DNA from: Craterostigma plantagineum
Lineage: Eukaryota; Streptophyta; Magnoliopsida; Lamiales; Linderniaceae
Length of the DNA: 64,000 nucleotides
Assembly (NCBI GenBank): GCA_027422505.1
Contig: JAPQWV010001618.1
Coordinates: forward strand, 1-64,000
Reading direction: 5' to 3'
A model generated the notes under the pieces. The model ran no database searches, was not told the origin of the DNA, and saw only the letters and a list, made by a program, of their open reading frames with translations. Position 1 is the stretch's first letter; every line of letters begins with the position of its first letter. Position numbers and translations under genes: made by a program. Of the stretch, positions 34,793 to 46,790 are shown one piece after another.

Positions 34793-35690
34793 TAATTTAC
34801 ATGTGATGTGGTATTATATAAAGATGGAGAGACCATATTCACTGACGACCCATGAAGCTTCTGGAATGTTCTTATTTTTTGTTATGAATGGAGTATAAAG
34901 TGGTACTAAACTACACTAACTGGATAATTTACATGTGATGTGGTACCGTATAAAGATGGAGACAGTTTGACGGCCATGAAGCTTCTGAAATGTTCCTATT
35001 CTCTGTTACGAGTGGAGTATAAATTGGTACCAGAATAAACTTAAGTGGTATAATTTACATGTGATGTGGTATTTTATAAGATGGAGACGGTAATAGGCCC
35101 ATGGAGCTTTGGAATATTCTTATTTTTTTGTTACGAATGGAGTATAAATTGGTACAAAACTGTACTTAAGTGGTATAATTTACATGAGATGCGGTATTGT
35201 ATAAAGATGGAGACGATGACCTATGAAGCTTTTGGAATGTTCCTATTTTTCTGTTACGAGTGGAGTATAAATTGATACCAGAATATACTTAAGTGGTATA
35301 ATTTACATGTGATGTGGTATTTATAAGTTGGAAACGGTAATAAGCCCATGGAGCTTCTGGAATGTTCTTATTTTTTGTTGTGAATGGAGTATAAATTGGT
35401 ACCAAACTGTACTTAATTGGTATAATTTACATGTGATGTGGTATTTATAAATATGAAGACGGTAATAGGCCCATGAAGCTTCTGTGTATTTTTTGTTATG
35501 AGTGGAGTATAAATTGGTATCAAACTACACTTAAGTGGTATAATTTACATGTGATGTGGTATTGTATGAAGATTGAGACGGTAATAGGCCCATGACGCTT
35601 CTACAATGTTCTTATTTTTTGTTACGAATGGAGTATAAATTGTTACCAGAATATTATTAAGTGGTATGATTTACATGTGATGTGGTATGA
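34793..35690 (+). repeat. ~124-bp tandem array carrying heat-shock-element-like sites
   Basis: About eight units start GTGGTATAATTTACATG near 34793, 34918, 35044, 35169, 35294, 35412, 35536 and 35659. Each has a segment AGATGGAGAC, a block CCATGAAGCTTCTGGAATG and a segment GGAGTATAAATTGGTACC. The GAAGCTTCTGGAATGTTC block is a four-unit alternating GAA/TTC heat-shock element in the first unit. Reduced versions are in the other units. Confidence 0.8.
34854..34871. promoter_or_regulatory. Perfect four-unit heat-shock element match
   Basis: GAAGCTTCTGGAATGTTC fits the nGAAnnTTCnnGAAnnTTCn consensus for heat-shock factor trimers. Reduced versions lie at 34978-34995, 35225-35242, 35350-35367, 35475-35482 and 35594-35611. 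Function is not shown; it is a sequence match inside a transposon array. Confidence 0.5.
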
Positions 35691-36280
35691 AAATAGAACT
35701 AGTTCAAAACGCAAAAAACAGAAGCGAATCATCATTCAAAACACCAAAAGTGTTAAACACAGTCAAAACACAAGCAGAGCCATCATTCGACGCCGTTCTT
35801 CTTCCCAGCTTTCTTCTCCTTCTTCCGGCCACTTTCTTGGCGATCGACAGAGTTCTTCTTCGGAATCATCGCAAGATTCGTCGATCAAGTGTCGAAATCG
35901 GTCGGGTTTCGTCGATTAGGGGTTCAGATTGTAGAAAATTCTTCGGGTTTTCTCGATTAAGGCTGGAAATCTAATTTTAGGTTGTACTGAAAATCGATTT
36001 TTAGTCTCAACGTCGTATTACAGATTATCTTTTTAATACCACTTCAATCAGAATAAATACCACTAAAATAGATTTATATACCACTTAATAACATGTGTAG
36101 ATTTAGGTCTAAAAAGGTTGGTGTAATTTTCGGAAAAAGTAAGGGTAAAAGAGGCTTTTCAATCTGAATGGGTCCTTATCCCTAACGTAAATATCATTTG
36201 GATCTTTCTCCCTATTTAAAATATAAATAAGGACCGAAACCTACTCAAACTTGTTAAAGGGTCTGATATCTAATTAGCCC

Positions 36281-36289
36281 TATTATTAT
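36281..36289. repeat. Right 9-bp target duplication of element E
   Basis: TATTATTAT, identical to 32669-32677. Confidence 0.7.
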
Positions 36290-37250
36290 TAACCACTCGA
36301 TCATCACAAAAACTTCAGGATTGACTAACAGTGAGTGGTCGCCATCTAACTTAGCATGAGTTGTTTGTGAGTGACTACTGAAAGTGGCAATAAATTAAAT
36401 GCTTGCTTGACAGCACATGAGAGAAAGAGATGGAGGTGGATATTTTACAATGCAACACTAGTTTGTTTAATTTAATGGTGGGTGGGTATACACCATACTA
36501 ATACCATACAATAAATTAGTAGGGCCATTCGTAGCTTGGCTTGGCTGTTGAATAGGGACAAACCAATCCTTTTCTCTTACATATTAGGTTATTACAAGGA
36601 TATTGTTTCACAGGTAAAAAGGTTAAACATTGCAGACCACTAACACTGTTGACTGATTATTATTTTTTTTGACTGATTAACTTCGAGATGGTTGAAAAGG
36701 GTCACATTTTACATATAAAAAGGTAAAAAAAGAAAACATTGGCAGCTTTTGGCCTGCAAGAATTGAATTGTCGTATTTTTCTACTTTTCCTTGACGATTT
36801 GGATTTGGAGAAGATTTAGTAGGAATAGTAAGTAGTACAGCATAATCCCTTATGAAAGATCAGTGTCAAGAGAAGATGCAGTGGAAATACTGTAAGTTGA
36901 ATAGGGCACAGGTCAAACTATGGCCTTTTTACAGCTTCTTTTGTTGACATTATTAATGTCTTAAATACTCTTGTCAGATGAATCAATAAGCTTTGTCGGG
37001 GAATTTAATCATGTTGTGCGATCGATCAACTATTTGTGAAAAGCTTTCGTGTAATGTTTCTGCTGCTGATTCTCTCTATCGTACTAAAATAATACATGTG
37101 GAATTTGGAAATTACTATATCCATATAAGGGCCTTGTCATGCATTAACTACTTTTATGCATCCTCCAAGACTATGATTACGATTTCCATGATATGATTTT
37201 CCTTCCCAAGCATCATTCGAGTTAAAGGGACCCTCAAATATATTCGCCGA
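36290..37250. other. Intergenic, no gene seen
   Basis: AT-rich DNA between two Mutator-like elements. No reading frame with recognisable domains. Confidence 0.4.
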
Positions 37251-37259
37251 TTAAAAATA

Positions 37260-37669
37260 GGGGAAATTACGTTTCAGGCCCCTGTCAGGGTCTGAACTTA
37301 GGTTTCAGGCCCTGATAGAAAAATAATTAATTTTAAGGACCCAATTTCTGCAATAACATTTCATTGTTCTGCAATAACACTTAATTGTTCTGCAGTAACA
37401 CTTCATTGTTCCTCAATACACTTCATTGTTCCTCAGTAACACTGTTTGTTTTGCAATAACACTTCATTGTTCCCCAGTAACACTGTATTGTTCTGAAATA
37501 ACACTTCATTGTTCCTCAGTAACACTTCATTGCTCTGAAGTAACACTTGTGTAACTTTAGGTCCTTATCTCTAAAATTTACGAAAATTAGGTCCTTTAAA
37601 CTAATGATTTTTTCAAAAGGGCCTGAAACCTATTTTAAAATATTTTTGGGCCTGAAACATAATTTAGCC
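37260..37669. mobile_element. Mutator-like MITE, ~410 bp (element D)
   Basis: Ends are GGGGAAATTACGTTTCAGGC and, inward from the right, GGCTAAATTATGTTTCAGGC, a good terminal inverted repeat. Flanks are TTAAAAATA (37251-37259) and TTAAAAAATA (37670-37679), a 9-bp duplication differing only by one A in a run. The interior (37345-37560) is a ~22-bp tandem repeat built on AATAACACTTCATTGTTC, about ten units. Confidence 0.82.
37345..37560 (+). repeat. ~22-bp tandem repeat inside element D
   Basis: Around ten degenerate units of the form CAATAACACTTCATTGTTCT. The part near 37475-37510 closely matches the reverse complement of the interior of element F. Confidence 0.8.
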
Positions 37670-37679
37670 TTAAAAAATA

Positions 37680-38886
37680 TTATGTAGGGAAAGCGGCATT
37701 TAATATTAAAACCATAAGACAAAGTACACGATATCAAACAATATTACTTTTTATATATGTGCAGAAATGTCGACGAATTTTGATATTCATCAAATATCAA
37801 TAACACGTCGTACGTGGGTAAACCGTAAACCATTTCGACTCGGACCCAATTCAAGATTTGACCTTCGATTAGTACAAAAGCATTTACAAGTGGCCGGCCG
37901 AAATCTTACTTTCTTACAAATATCAAAAAAGTATTATATGTGATTTATATATATAGGATTCGTCATTGAAGTATGTACATGTAATTAAATATTGTTAATT
38001 ACTTTGTTCTTCGCCATGAAAATGGACAAATTTACTGAAATCCCGACGGTTCTTGTTCTAGCTAAGGGACCAACACAAACATAGTCCACAAGCTATCAAT
38101 CATTCCCATATTTTTTCTAAAAAGACCCTACGCTATGAACTTCGCCTAGATATCTGTTTTATATGTATACAGTATATTTAATCATTTAACAACCATAGTG
38201 ATGCAATATATTAGTGTTGGTATCTGTTTTATATGTATACAGTATATTTAATCATTTAACAACCATAGTGATACAATAATATATTAGTGTTGGATTCTCC
38301 TTCTCCATGCAAGTGGGCTCTCGATAACGCGCTATTACCCTCCCCTCATTACCTCATCTGCGTCTTATATAAAACGAAAAACATATCCAGCAAATTATTG
38401 CAACAAATGATAAGGTATAAATGTACAGTGTCAAAACTTGGTGAAAAACCAGACCAGCGCACGATATAAAAAAAAAAATTTAAATAAATGAAGGGTTGCG
38501 TGGTGTATCGTAGAAGTTGAAGGCCTTACTGTGGGACCCTATCCATGTCACAGCATTACCCCCTCTCATTTTGTCCATGAAAGTGTTGTATGAGTAATTA
38601 GGAAATGATCAGAGAAAAGAATAATAATCATAAAAAAATCCATCTATGATTGATCACACACATATATATCTGTCCAAACCACACACACGACCATTAGATT
38701 GTAACAAGCATTACATTACTTTACATTTCTTTCTTCCCAAATTGTAGAACCTATACTCAATCTAGCTTACTCTTGAATCTTGATGTACAAAAAGAGATAA
38801 GACAAGAAGTTTGTATACAAAACCAGATAGAATTGTTTCCTGAGAGAGAGATATATATTTTTTATTATTTTCATATACAAGCAAGT
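37680..38886. other. Upstream region of the ERF gene
   Basis: AT-rich intergenic DNA. It holds the 70-bp tandem duplication at 38151-38293 and the likely promoter and 5' UTR of the ERF gene. No other gene seen. Confidence 0.4.
38151..38293 (+). repeat. Tandem duplication of a ~70-bp unit
   Basis: TATCTGTTTTATATGTATAC to TTAGTGTTGG occurs at 38151-38220 and again at 38221-38293, with one substitution and a 3-base length difference. It lies ~600 bp upstream of the ERF start. Confidence 0.9.
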
Positions 38887-39577
38887 ATGACTGATCATGC
38901 AGGCTTCTCATCTTCAACTAAAGAAGACGAAGAGGAAACAATCAAAAAGACCATTCGAAGCAGCAGTAGTACCAAACACAAAGTGTACCGTGGTGTAAGA
39001 ATGCGAAACTGGGGAAAATGGGTGTCAGAAATCCGTGAGCCACGCAAGAAATCGCGCATATGGCTGGGACCTTCCCGACGCCGGAGATGGCGGCGCGTGC
39101 CCACGACGCGGCGGCGCTGAGCATCAAAGGGTCGTCGGCAATCCTCAATTTTCCCGAGCTAGCCTCGGCACTGCCTCGCCCCGCGTCCTTGAACCCACGT
39201 GACGTGCAAGCTGCGGCCGCTAAAGCGGCGGCCATGGACAAGTTTGACGTCATTACATCATCGGCGTCGCCGGAGACGACTCTGTCCAATTCTTCTTCGG
39301 AGGATAGTCTGGCGTCGAAGAACGTGGCAGTTGAGACGACGACTTCCGACGAGCTTAGCGAGATGTTGAGCTGCCTAGTTTAGGGTCGAGCTGCTGCTGG
39401 GATTTTCATGACGATGACGAGATTATGGTGACGACGACGATGACGAATCATGATGAGTTCGTCTACGTCGATGATGGGGCAACGGCGTTTGACGGAGGGT
39501 GGTTGGACCCAGCTCAGCCGTGGGCCGGCGGCGGTGTCTCCGAGGAAGGGGTTTCGTGCTGGCTGTGGAATTATTGA
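38887..39577 (+). CDS. AP2/ERF transcription factor, DREB A-4 type
   Basis: Single exon, as usual for the family. I start at [14 protein letters not shown] (38887); an upstream in-frame Met at 38773 looks like UTR. The AP2 domain is [20 protein letters not shown], then [28 protein letters not shown] and [13 protein letters not shown] lost A in GGGACC (~39068) splits the domain between WLG and TFPTPEM. A second shift near 39372 moves the frame into [17 protein letters not shown], ending GVSCWLWNY and stop at 39577. The acidic, Ser-rich tail with a terminal LWNY fits the A-4 (TINY/ERF038-like) group. Such factors bind DRE/CCGAC elements in stress and growth control; the target genes are not shown here. 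Confidence 0.85.
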
Positions 39578-41598
39578 AGTTCTTAGCCTCTCTCTCTCTC
39601 TCACACACACAATTGTGTGTGTTTAAGTTTACTCTTAATTGTGTTCATCAATTTGTGTGTGCATCGATGTTCTTCTTTCTCTTTTTATTTTCTTTCGAGG
39701 CGAGCCAGCTTTTTCATTGTCCGCCACATATATATATATATATATATATAATATATATATATATATGTACTTTTTTTCTGTTCTAGTTAATCATCGTCAT
39801 CTTCCTCCTCATTTGCAGCAGTCAATATATCTGTCAGCAATCTGATTTGCCAGATCTATAGGTTGTCTTATTTTCTTTACAAGGGAAGGAGAAAAAACCC
39901 AGATTTCATTTTATTTGTTTCAGAGGACGTTTGGGGGCTAAATTCTGATACATATTGACAACTAAAATTTCCATAATGGTCATAGAATAACAATATAAAG
40001 CTCAGTCAATTCATGGAATAGCTCATAAATGGTAACACTTTCCATATGATCGTTTTCATGTGAGAATTCGCAGTTTCTAATAAGAGCTAACAAATGTACT
40101 TTTCTTTTTCTAACAAATCTTGTTTTTACAGAGCGCCAACTGTTTCTAGTTTAGTATTTTCTTATGACAATAATGTAATATTACTAGCTTTATATATATG
40201 GCGTTTCCATAAAATATGTATTACATGTGAACATAAATTCGCCAGACAGGCGCACTAAAATTGTGCTCATGTTCACAACCATTGACCTTAAATCTAAACT
40301 TGAAGATATAATATAGGTCTATCCATTATCCATTTCGACTAATAGTTTTATAATTTGTAAAGCCTCCGAATCAAAGTCTCCCCACCAAATAAATATGCTT
40401 CTCCATGAAGTTTTGGCAAGATATTTCTCAATAAGAACGAACATGGACGAGCCATTAATTTGATTATTTAAACATTTATGCAGTTTATATGTAAGATATA
40501 TGTATAATATTTAGTATTCAATATATATATGCTGTCGTCATAAGATGCATAATTTTTATTAAAACCAAACATCGCCGTCATGGTCAGTCATGATCATGTC
40601 GATTTCAAAATCTAATTAGGTGAGCATTTATTTATGAAGCATGGGATATAGTTACCCGATTTAGTCATTATGCTTTCGATTTAATATAATATATTGTTAA
40701 ACATGAACCTAATCACGTGTTTTCCCGCAAAATAATCACCTGAGATTTCGATTAATTTAAAAGATAATTCACTCACCAATCCATATTCCAATTAACGTCG
40801 AAAGCAATTTAATCAGGAGACTTATAACGATTTCTTCTGAACAAATCGAGATTATGACTCTACGAGTCTTTTTTTTTTTGAACACTCTAGTACATATTTC
40901 AATGACTTGAACTTTTTTTTAATTAAGATTGAAATGCATGATTTCTTACCTTCCTAAATGACCTGATATGTGAAACGTGCTGCCCAAATGGAGATATATT
41001 CTTGCAATTTGTTTATATAATGCCACCCAAATACTTTTATGTGGCATTATATAATTAATTGTGACCCAGAGGAGCTAATCATTGATATGACTCATATCAT
41101 ATATAATTGATTAGATACCATACCAGTAAACAGATATATGGTACGTTCTGAAGAATATATGTCGAGCAATAATCTGAAAATATGTATCCGTAACAAAAAT
41201 AATTATTATGATCAAGTTGCGTGCAGTTTCATTCGAAGTCGAACAATTTAATGACGCTCTGTTTCGTTATAGTTGTCGATAGATGATACCTTATGAATTA
41301 TGATCAATTATAAATTCATAAAGTTCCGTCCTTATTTAACAACACTCAATAACATATTTAGTTCTTTTTTTTATATGGTAGAAAAATAATCTATAAAACA
41401 AGGGGACGCACATAGGAAGACAGCATCTTTAAATGCAAGAGACATTATGATTACCGAGAGTACTATAAAGAATACATAGCTTTGGTACAACAAACAATGG
41501 GATGTTGTAGGTTTGTAATAAAGTGGGACGAAGTAGCTAGCTACATTATTTGGCGTTCTTCATGGATCCAATATATGTACTTAGTGCTGGTTTATATT
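39578..41598. other. Intergenic with a dinucleotide microsatellite
   Basis: 3' UTR of the ERF gene, including CT and CA runs near 39590-39612 and an AT microsatellite at about 39728-39766, then AT-rich sequence. No gene seen. Confidence 0.45.
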
Positions 41599-42144
41599 TG
41601 TTAAGATCCAGCTCATTGTTTGAATAGTCAAACCAAGAAACCAATTTGTTCTTCTTTGTGGACTAGCGGATGTGGAGCATGAAAGGCCACATGAATTAAT
41701 ATGGCATGATGTATGCCATGACGTTTTTGAGCATTAGTGTGCCTATAAATAGTGGCCTTGTCATTTGCTCTAATCATCCCAAGTAGCAACTTGAGTGAGA
41801 GAGATATCAGAGAAGAGGTGAGAGAATAAAAAAATATTGTCCGGGTGGATAAGAGTAAGAGCGGGTATAGTTTTACTAGGGTAGTTGGGTATAAGTACAA
41901 ATATATTATCCGGGTGGGTAAGGAGTCTCGGTTTGGGTTTAGACACGAGCGTTTAAATTTGTACGGTATAATTTTTTCCCAATATAGTAAAGCTGGTGCT
42001 CTTCGTGGAGGTAGGCCGTATTGGCCGAACCACGTAAAAATCTCGTGTTCTCTCTTGTTGGCTTTATATTGTCCAAATAAAATCGTCGCGGATCCAAAAT
42101 AAAACCTTCCGCTGAGCCCGAAGAATTACCGCTCAACCCCAACA
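41599..42144 (+). mobile_element. Solo LTR of a copia-like retrotransposon
   Basis: 546 bp starting TGTTAAGATCC and ending CTCAACCCCAACA, flanked on both sides by ATATT (41594-41598 and 42145-42149). A TATA box, CCTATAAATAGTGGC, lies at ~41741. No internal domain is present, so unequal recombination between two LTRs has probably removed the body. Its sequence differs from both other LTRs in the window. Orientation is inferred from the TATA box. Confidence 0.8.
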
Positions 42145-42149
42145 ATATT

Positions 42150-42970
42150 TATTAAACATGATTAAAACCCTAATCTACTAACTATGGTAAGTTCCAATAA
42201 TCAATATATAGGCTAATCAAATAAAAGGTTGATTCTAAAAGGTGCATCCTCTATTTATAAGAACCTTTCTTTCTCTCCAACAACATAAGAGAACCATGAC
42301 ACCTAATTCATTCAAGATATGGTTTAGAATAATGGACTTATGATAGCCTTATCTAGAAAAAACTTTTATTGGTAATTATTTTAGGACAAAAAAGATTGTC
42401 TGATTTTGATGAAGAAAGGGCACCGAATCCATTGACTAAGCCATGTCGGCACGAGCAAAAAGCGTTGAAGAGAATGAATACAATGCACTATAAAAAGAAT
42501 CTTTACATCAGAAAAAAAAGAGTGATATCGATGTGGTCACGTCTCTATACTCTTAATTAACTAGGTGCTGTGCTGCCACGTGGACGGACACACTCTTAAT
42601 CTCCCCCTTCTCTCTCTGATTGGTTCAACTACGCAATTAACAACAATTAATAACGCCACGTCGCCATATTACTCTCGTGCAAATTGAGAACTCTACTCGA
42701 AGACCCTATTACATTATCTGCACTGAAACAAATACGTTATGTGGGTAACCTGAAATTAATTTTGATATATGCTGGACAACAATAATTTTAATAAAAACTA
42801 AGAAATGCTAACAGATGATCATTTCTTGAAAAGTGGATTAACAAGAGTTGGTGGACAAATGTGTTTTGTTATTCTCAATTCTTATTATACGTACATATCA
42901 CAATGTACGCACTGCTAGTAAAGTAAACCCGTCCATATCTTGCAACTATCACACTTCTCGGACAACGGAT
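42150..42970. other. Intergenic, no gene seen
   Basis: AT-rich sequence between the solo LTR and the next retrotransposon. No coding signal. Confidence 0.4.
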
Positions 42971-43500
42971 TGTTGGCCGGGAAAAGAAAAAAAATATATA
43001 TTCGAAGATTGTGCGAACACAATTTTCTTAAAATAGATTTGCTCCCTCACATATGTGCTAGAGCTTTTGACGAGCGTCTGTTTCCCAGGATACTTCGAAA
43101 TCACGGCATTCGTTTAGCACAAAAACGATACCGACGGCGAACGGAACAAGAGTGATATAGCAGAACCAATTTTGAGAGATATTCGTATTTTCTTTTCTTT
43201 CTATTCTTGTGTTTAATTCTATGCTTAATCACCAATTTATAGAACCCAAAATTTATTAAAAATAATTTTTTTCAACAAGATGACATAATGTTTGAGTGGT
43301 TTTAACCAACTCCAACATTTAATCAAAGTCATTAACTTGAGAAGTGGCTAGCTCCTACATGGGCCTTCTAGAAGTTGGGCCTTCTAGAAGTCGGGCCGTT
43401 ATTGGGCCAGTTCGAAGCCCAATAATATTTAATTTCGAAGCCCAATTCCTCATTCACATAAATAATTTATAAAATCAACTATATTATAAATTTTCTAACA
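42971..43500 (-). repeat. 3' LTR of the second copia element
   Basis: 530 bp, beginning TGTTAGAAAATTTATAATA and ending CCCGGCCAACA in element orientation. It holds a TATA-like CTATAAATTGG (~43230) and, ~130 bp upstream of that, two palindromes CTTCTAGAAG at 43365-43374 and 43381-43390. Confidence 0.75.
43365..43390. promoter_or_regulatory. Paired TTCTAGAA palindromes in an LTR (HSE-like)
   Basis: Two CTTCTAGAAG blocks 16 bp apart start to start. TTCnnGAA is the heat-shock-factor half-site pair, and similar sites drive the heat-activated copia ONSEN in Arabidopsis. The position upstream of the TATA-like box suits a U3 enhancer. Activity is not shown. Confidence 0.45.
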
Positions 43501-43509
43501 ATCCCCCAC
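43501..43509 (-). other. Polypurine tract of the second copia element
   Basis: GTGGGGGAT in element orientation abuts the LTR start TGTTAG. Confidence 0.75.
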
Positions 43510-43999
43510 ATGAATGAGAATTGTCTGGTTAAAGTTTCTGCTAATCTTATGATACTCTGCATAGAGGATAGTATGTTTTACCATTTGAACTTCCTCCTTG
43601 TATGCACGCGTGGTTTACTGCAGTCCAGTAGAACGTGATGTCTTTGAACTGTCCCGCTTTTCGTGTAAACTAACCCACGTACAATACACAGAGACCATTT
43701 TTCTCTTGTTTCACTGCGAGGGTTTCTAAAGACTAAGCCTTCAGTTCTCTTTTCAAGCGGCCCCACTTCTCCCTAACATAGGTGACTTTTCACGTCACGA
43801 GTATTTTCTATGAATACTCTATGTAGTCATTAAAAATCATAATGCTAGCCTTTTCCGTCATCACTGTTTCTTGACAGGAATGAGCAGGGTTATCCCCCAC
43901 AGTGATACCAAGTCCTAAGATTAGGTTGTCCCTTTGAACCTAGATCTTGGGATCTCCAGTCACGTAGGTAGGGCTTTCCTTCTTAGCACTTCTATACTT

Positions 44000-45364
44000 T
44001 AAGGCTTTAAGCTCATTCCTTTCGTCAACCTTTCAACTGCATCTCTATTTAACCCTTTGGTTAGCGTCCGCAATGTTATCCGTCGATTTCACATAATCAA
44101 TCGAGATAACTCCAGTTGAGAGCAGTTGCCTAACGGTATTATGTCGACGACGTATGTGTCTCGACTTACCATTATACATAGTACTCTGTGCTCGTCCAAT
44201 AGCCGATTGGCTATCGCAGTGTATGCATATAGGCGGCACAGGTTTTTCCCACTTAGGAATATCCTCCAAGAAATGGCGTAGCCATTCAGCTTCTTCTCTA
44301 CATTTATTCAAAGCAAAGAACTCGGATTCCATAGTGGATCTCGCTATAACCGTTTGTTTCGAGGATTTCCACGACACAGCAGCTCCAGCGAGTGTAAACA
44401 CATAACCGCTTGTGCTCTTAGAGTCCTTCATGTCAGATATCCAGTTCGCATCTGTGTAGCCTTCTAACACAGCCGGATATCGACCATAATGTAATCCATA
44501 GTCTCGAGTATACCGTAAATATCTCAAAACCGTATTATAGCGGTCCAATGATCCGCACTCGGACTGCTCGTGTACGAACTCAGTTTGCTTATAGCATAAG
44601 CAATATCTGGCCTAGTACAGCTCATTAGATACATCAAGCTTCCGATAATCCGGGAGTATTCTACTTGAGAAATAGCCTCGCCGCGATTTTTCGACAAATG
44701 AACGCTTCGATCTAAAGGCGTTCTAGCAACACCAGAATCACCCTTGCAGAATTTGTCGAGAATTTTGTCTACGCAATGAGCTTGGCTCAAAACAAGACCG
44801 CTACTCGTTCGTTTGATTTTAATTCCTAAAATCACGTCCGCAAGTCCCATATCTTTCATGTCAAATTCGAATTTAACATATCCTTGGTAGACTTGACCAT
44901 TTTGTCGTTACTACCAACAATGAGTATGTCGTCTACATACAGACATAAAATGACGTAGTCATCGCCTGTTTCCTTTGAGTAAACGCATTTATCGCTCTCA
45001 TTGATTTTAAAGCCGTAGTTGATCATTGCATGATCAAACTTTTCGTGCCACTTCTTAGGGGCTTGTTTCAAACCATACAAAGATTTGATCAATCTACAGA
45101 CTTTCTTCTCGGTTCCCGGAGCACGAAAACCCTCGGGTTGCTCCATATAGATTTCTTCGTCTAATTCACCGTTTAAGAAAGCTGGTTTGACATCCATTTG
45201 ATGTACTTCCAAATTTTTAAGGACGCGATAGCAAGTATCATCCTTATCGAATTTATTCTCGTCACAGGAGAATATGTGTCAAAGTAATCTAAGCCTTCGC
45301 GTTGCTTGTATCCTTTGATAACAAGTCTGGCCTTATACTTTTCTACAGACCCGTTTGATCTCAT
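44000..45364 (-). CDS. Copia reverse transcriptase and RNase H (second element)
   Basis: RT motifs: [56 protein letters not shown] and [12 protein letters not shown] with the catalytic Asp pair. RNase H motifs: [34 protein letters not shown] and [13 protein letters not shown]. The end reads [17 protein letters not shown] after one shift near 44060. One-base shifts also lie near 44535, 44865 and 45190. Confidence 0.88.
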
Positions 45365-45437
45365 TTTCCTTTAAAAATCCATTTTGATCCTAAAGGTTTA
45401 CATCCATTGGGAGATCAACTAACTCCCAAGTATGATT

Positions 45438-46480
45438 CTACAAAATAGAATCAATCTCGCTCTTTATGGCTTCTTTCCATAAAGGCCCGTCCACGTAGCT
45501 CATTGCTTCGTCATAAGTCAGCGGTTCCTTTTCAATCAAATATATAACGAAGTCGTCACCAAAAGATTTCTCTATTCGGGCACGCTTGCTTCGTCTCGGC
45601 TCAATCTCATGAACCGTACTAGAAATCTCGGTTTCTATATCATCTCGTTTAGATGTACCAGATCCACCATCGGATTTACAAGGAAATACATTTTCAAAGA
45701 AACATGCATTCCTCGATTCCATTACCGTGTTCTTGTGTATATCCGAAATTTTCGAATCATAGACAAGAAACCGATATGTTGTACTATTGAGTGCATATCC
45801 TATGAAAATACAGTCCACCGTTTTAGGACAAATTTTTACTGCTTTAGGCGCAGGTACGGCTACCTTCGCCAAACACCCCCACATTCGCAAATGTTGGTAC
45901 GAATGCATCTTTCCTTTCCATAACTCATATGGAGTTTTATTCATTTTCTTTCGAGGTATCCTATTTAATAGGTAATTACTCGATAAGATAGCTTCGCCCC
46001 ACATATTAGGCGGTAGACCTGAACTCAGTAACATCGCATTCATCATCTCTTTTAATGTGCGATTCTTTCGTTCGGCCACTTCGTTTGATTGAGGTGAATA
46101 CGGGGCAGTCAATTCATGGACGATACCATGTTCCACACAGAAGCTCCCAATTGGCGCTTCGTATTCTCTGCCTCGATCACTTCTCAATGTTTTAATTTTC
46201 TTGCCGAGTTGCGTTTCAACTTCGGTTTTGTAGAGAACGAATTTCTCTAATGCTTTGTCTTTGTTCTTAAGCAAATAAACATAGCAATATTTGGTGCAAT
46301 CGTCAATAAATGTAATAAAATATTTATTGCCACCACGTGTTTGAACGTATTTCAAATTACATAAATCGCTATGAATCAATTCAAGCGGTTCGGTACTTCT
46401 TGCTACCGAAGGGAAAAGACGATCTCGTCATTTTGCTTCAACGCAAATTTGCATTTATATTTCGAATTAATTTCGAATGT
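45438..46480 (-). CDS. Copia integrase (second element)
   Basis: The core domain runs 46379-45438, with HSDLCNLKYVQTRGG, FIDDCTKYCYVYLLKNKD, LRSDRGREYE and YSPQSNEVAERKNRTLKEMM (DD-E residues). The spacer to RT has RRSKRARIEKSFGDDFVIYL. The pre-integrase zinc finger should lie in 46480-46790 but is broken and hard to follow. It has a stop where it meets the RT part. Confidence 0.85.
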
Positions 46481-46790
46481 TGGAATATGGTCCATGTTAA
46501 TTAATCGACGTATCGATTCAAAATTACGTGACCTAATCTACCGTGCCACAAATTGGAAGATTCAAGCAAGTAAACGAAAGAACATTTTTCATTCTCATTA
46601 CAATAGTCATTACATTGAGCTTGAACAAACCATCACAGGCGTAGCCTTTACCAACAAACACACCCGACTTAGACAATATCACTTTGTCGGATTCAATAAC
46701 AATACGAAAACCATGCTTGTTCAACAAGAATCCCGAAATGTATCTCCGGAACGTATAACACATCTTTCAGCGTCAATATTTTCCCGGAAG

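Larger units (their letters stand above)
32678..36280. mobile_element. Mutator-like non-autonomous element, 3.6 kb (element E)
   Basis: Ends are GGGGCGTTTCTATATCGGGC and, read inward from the right, GGGCTAATTAGATATCAGAC, flanked by TATTATTAT on both sides. No transposase is seen. The interior has a direct repeat at ~860 bp spacing (32872-33243 and 33736-34090) and a ~124-bp tandem array (34793-35690). GTGGTAT motifs run throughout. Because the ends are degenerate, the MULE call rests on the 9-bp duplication and on likeness to elements A, D and F. Confidence 0.72.

Noticed and set aside
34172..35275. Two + strand frames of 83 and 69 codons
   Set aside because: They lie in repeat DNA of element E, have hydrophobic low-complexity translations and no family resemblance.
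35677..35974. Ser/Arg-rich frames near the right end of element E as a captured gene fragment
   Set aside because: The composition (RRRSSSQLSSPSSG) resembles 5' UTR or low-complexity DNA. A captured host fragment cannot be excluded, but no donor gene is recognisable.
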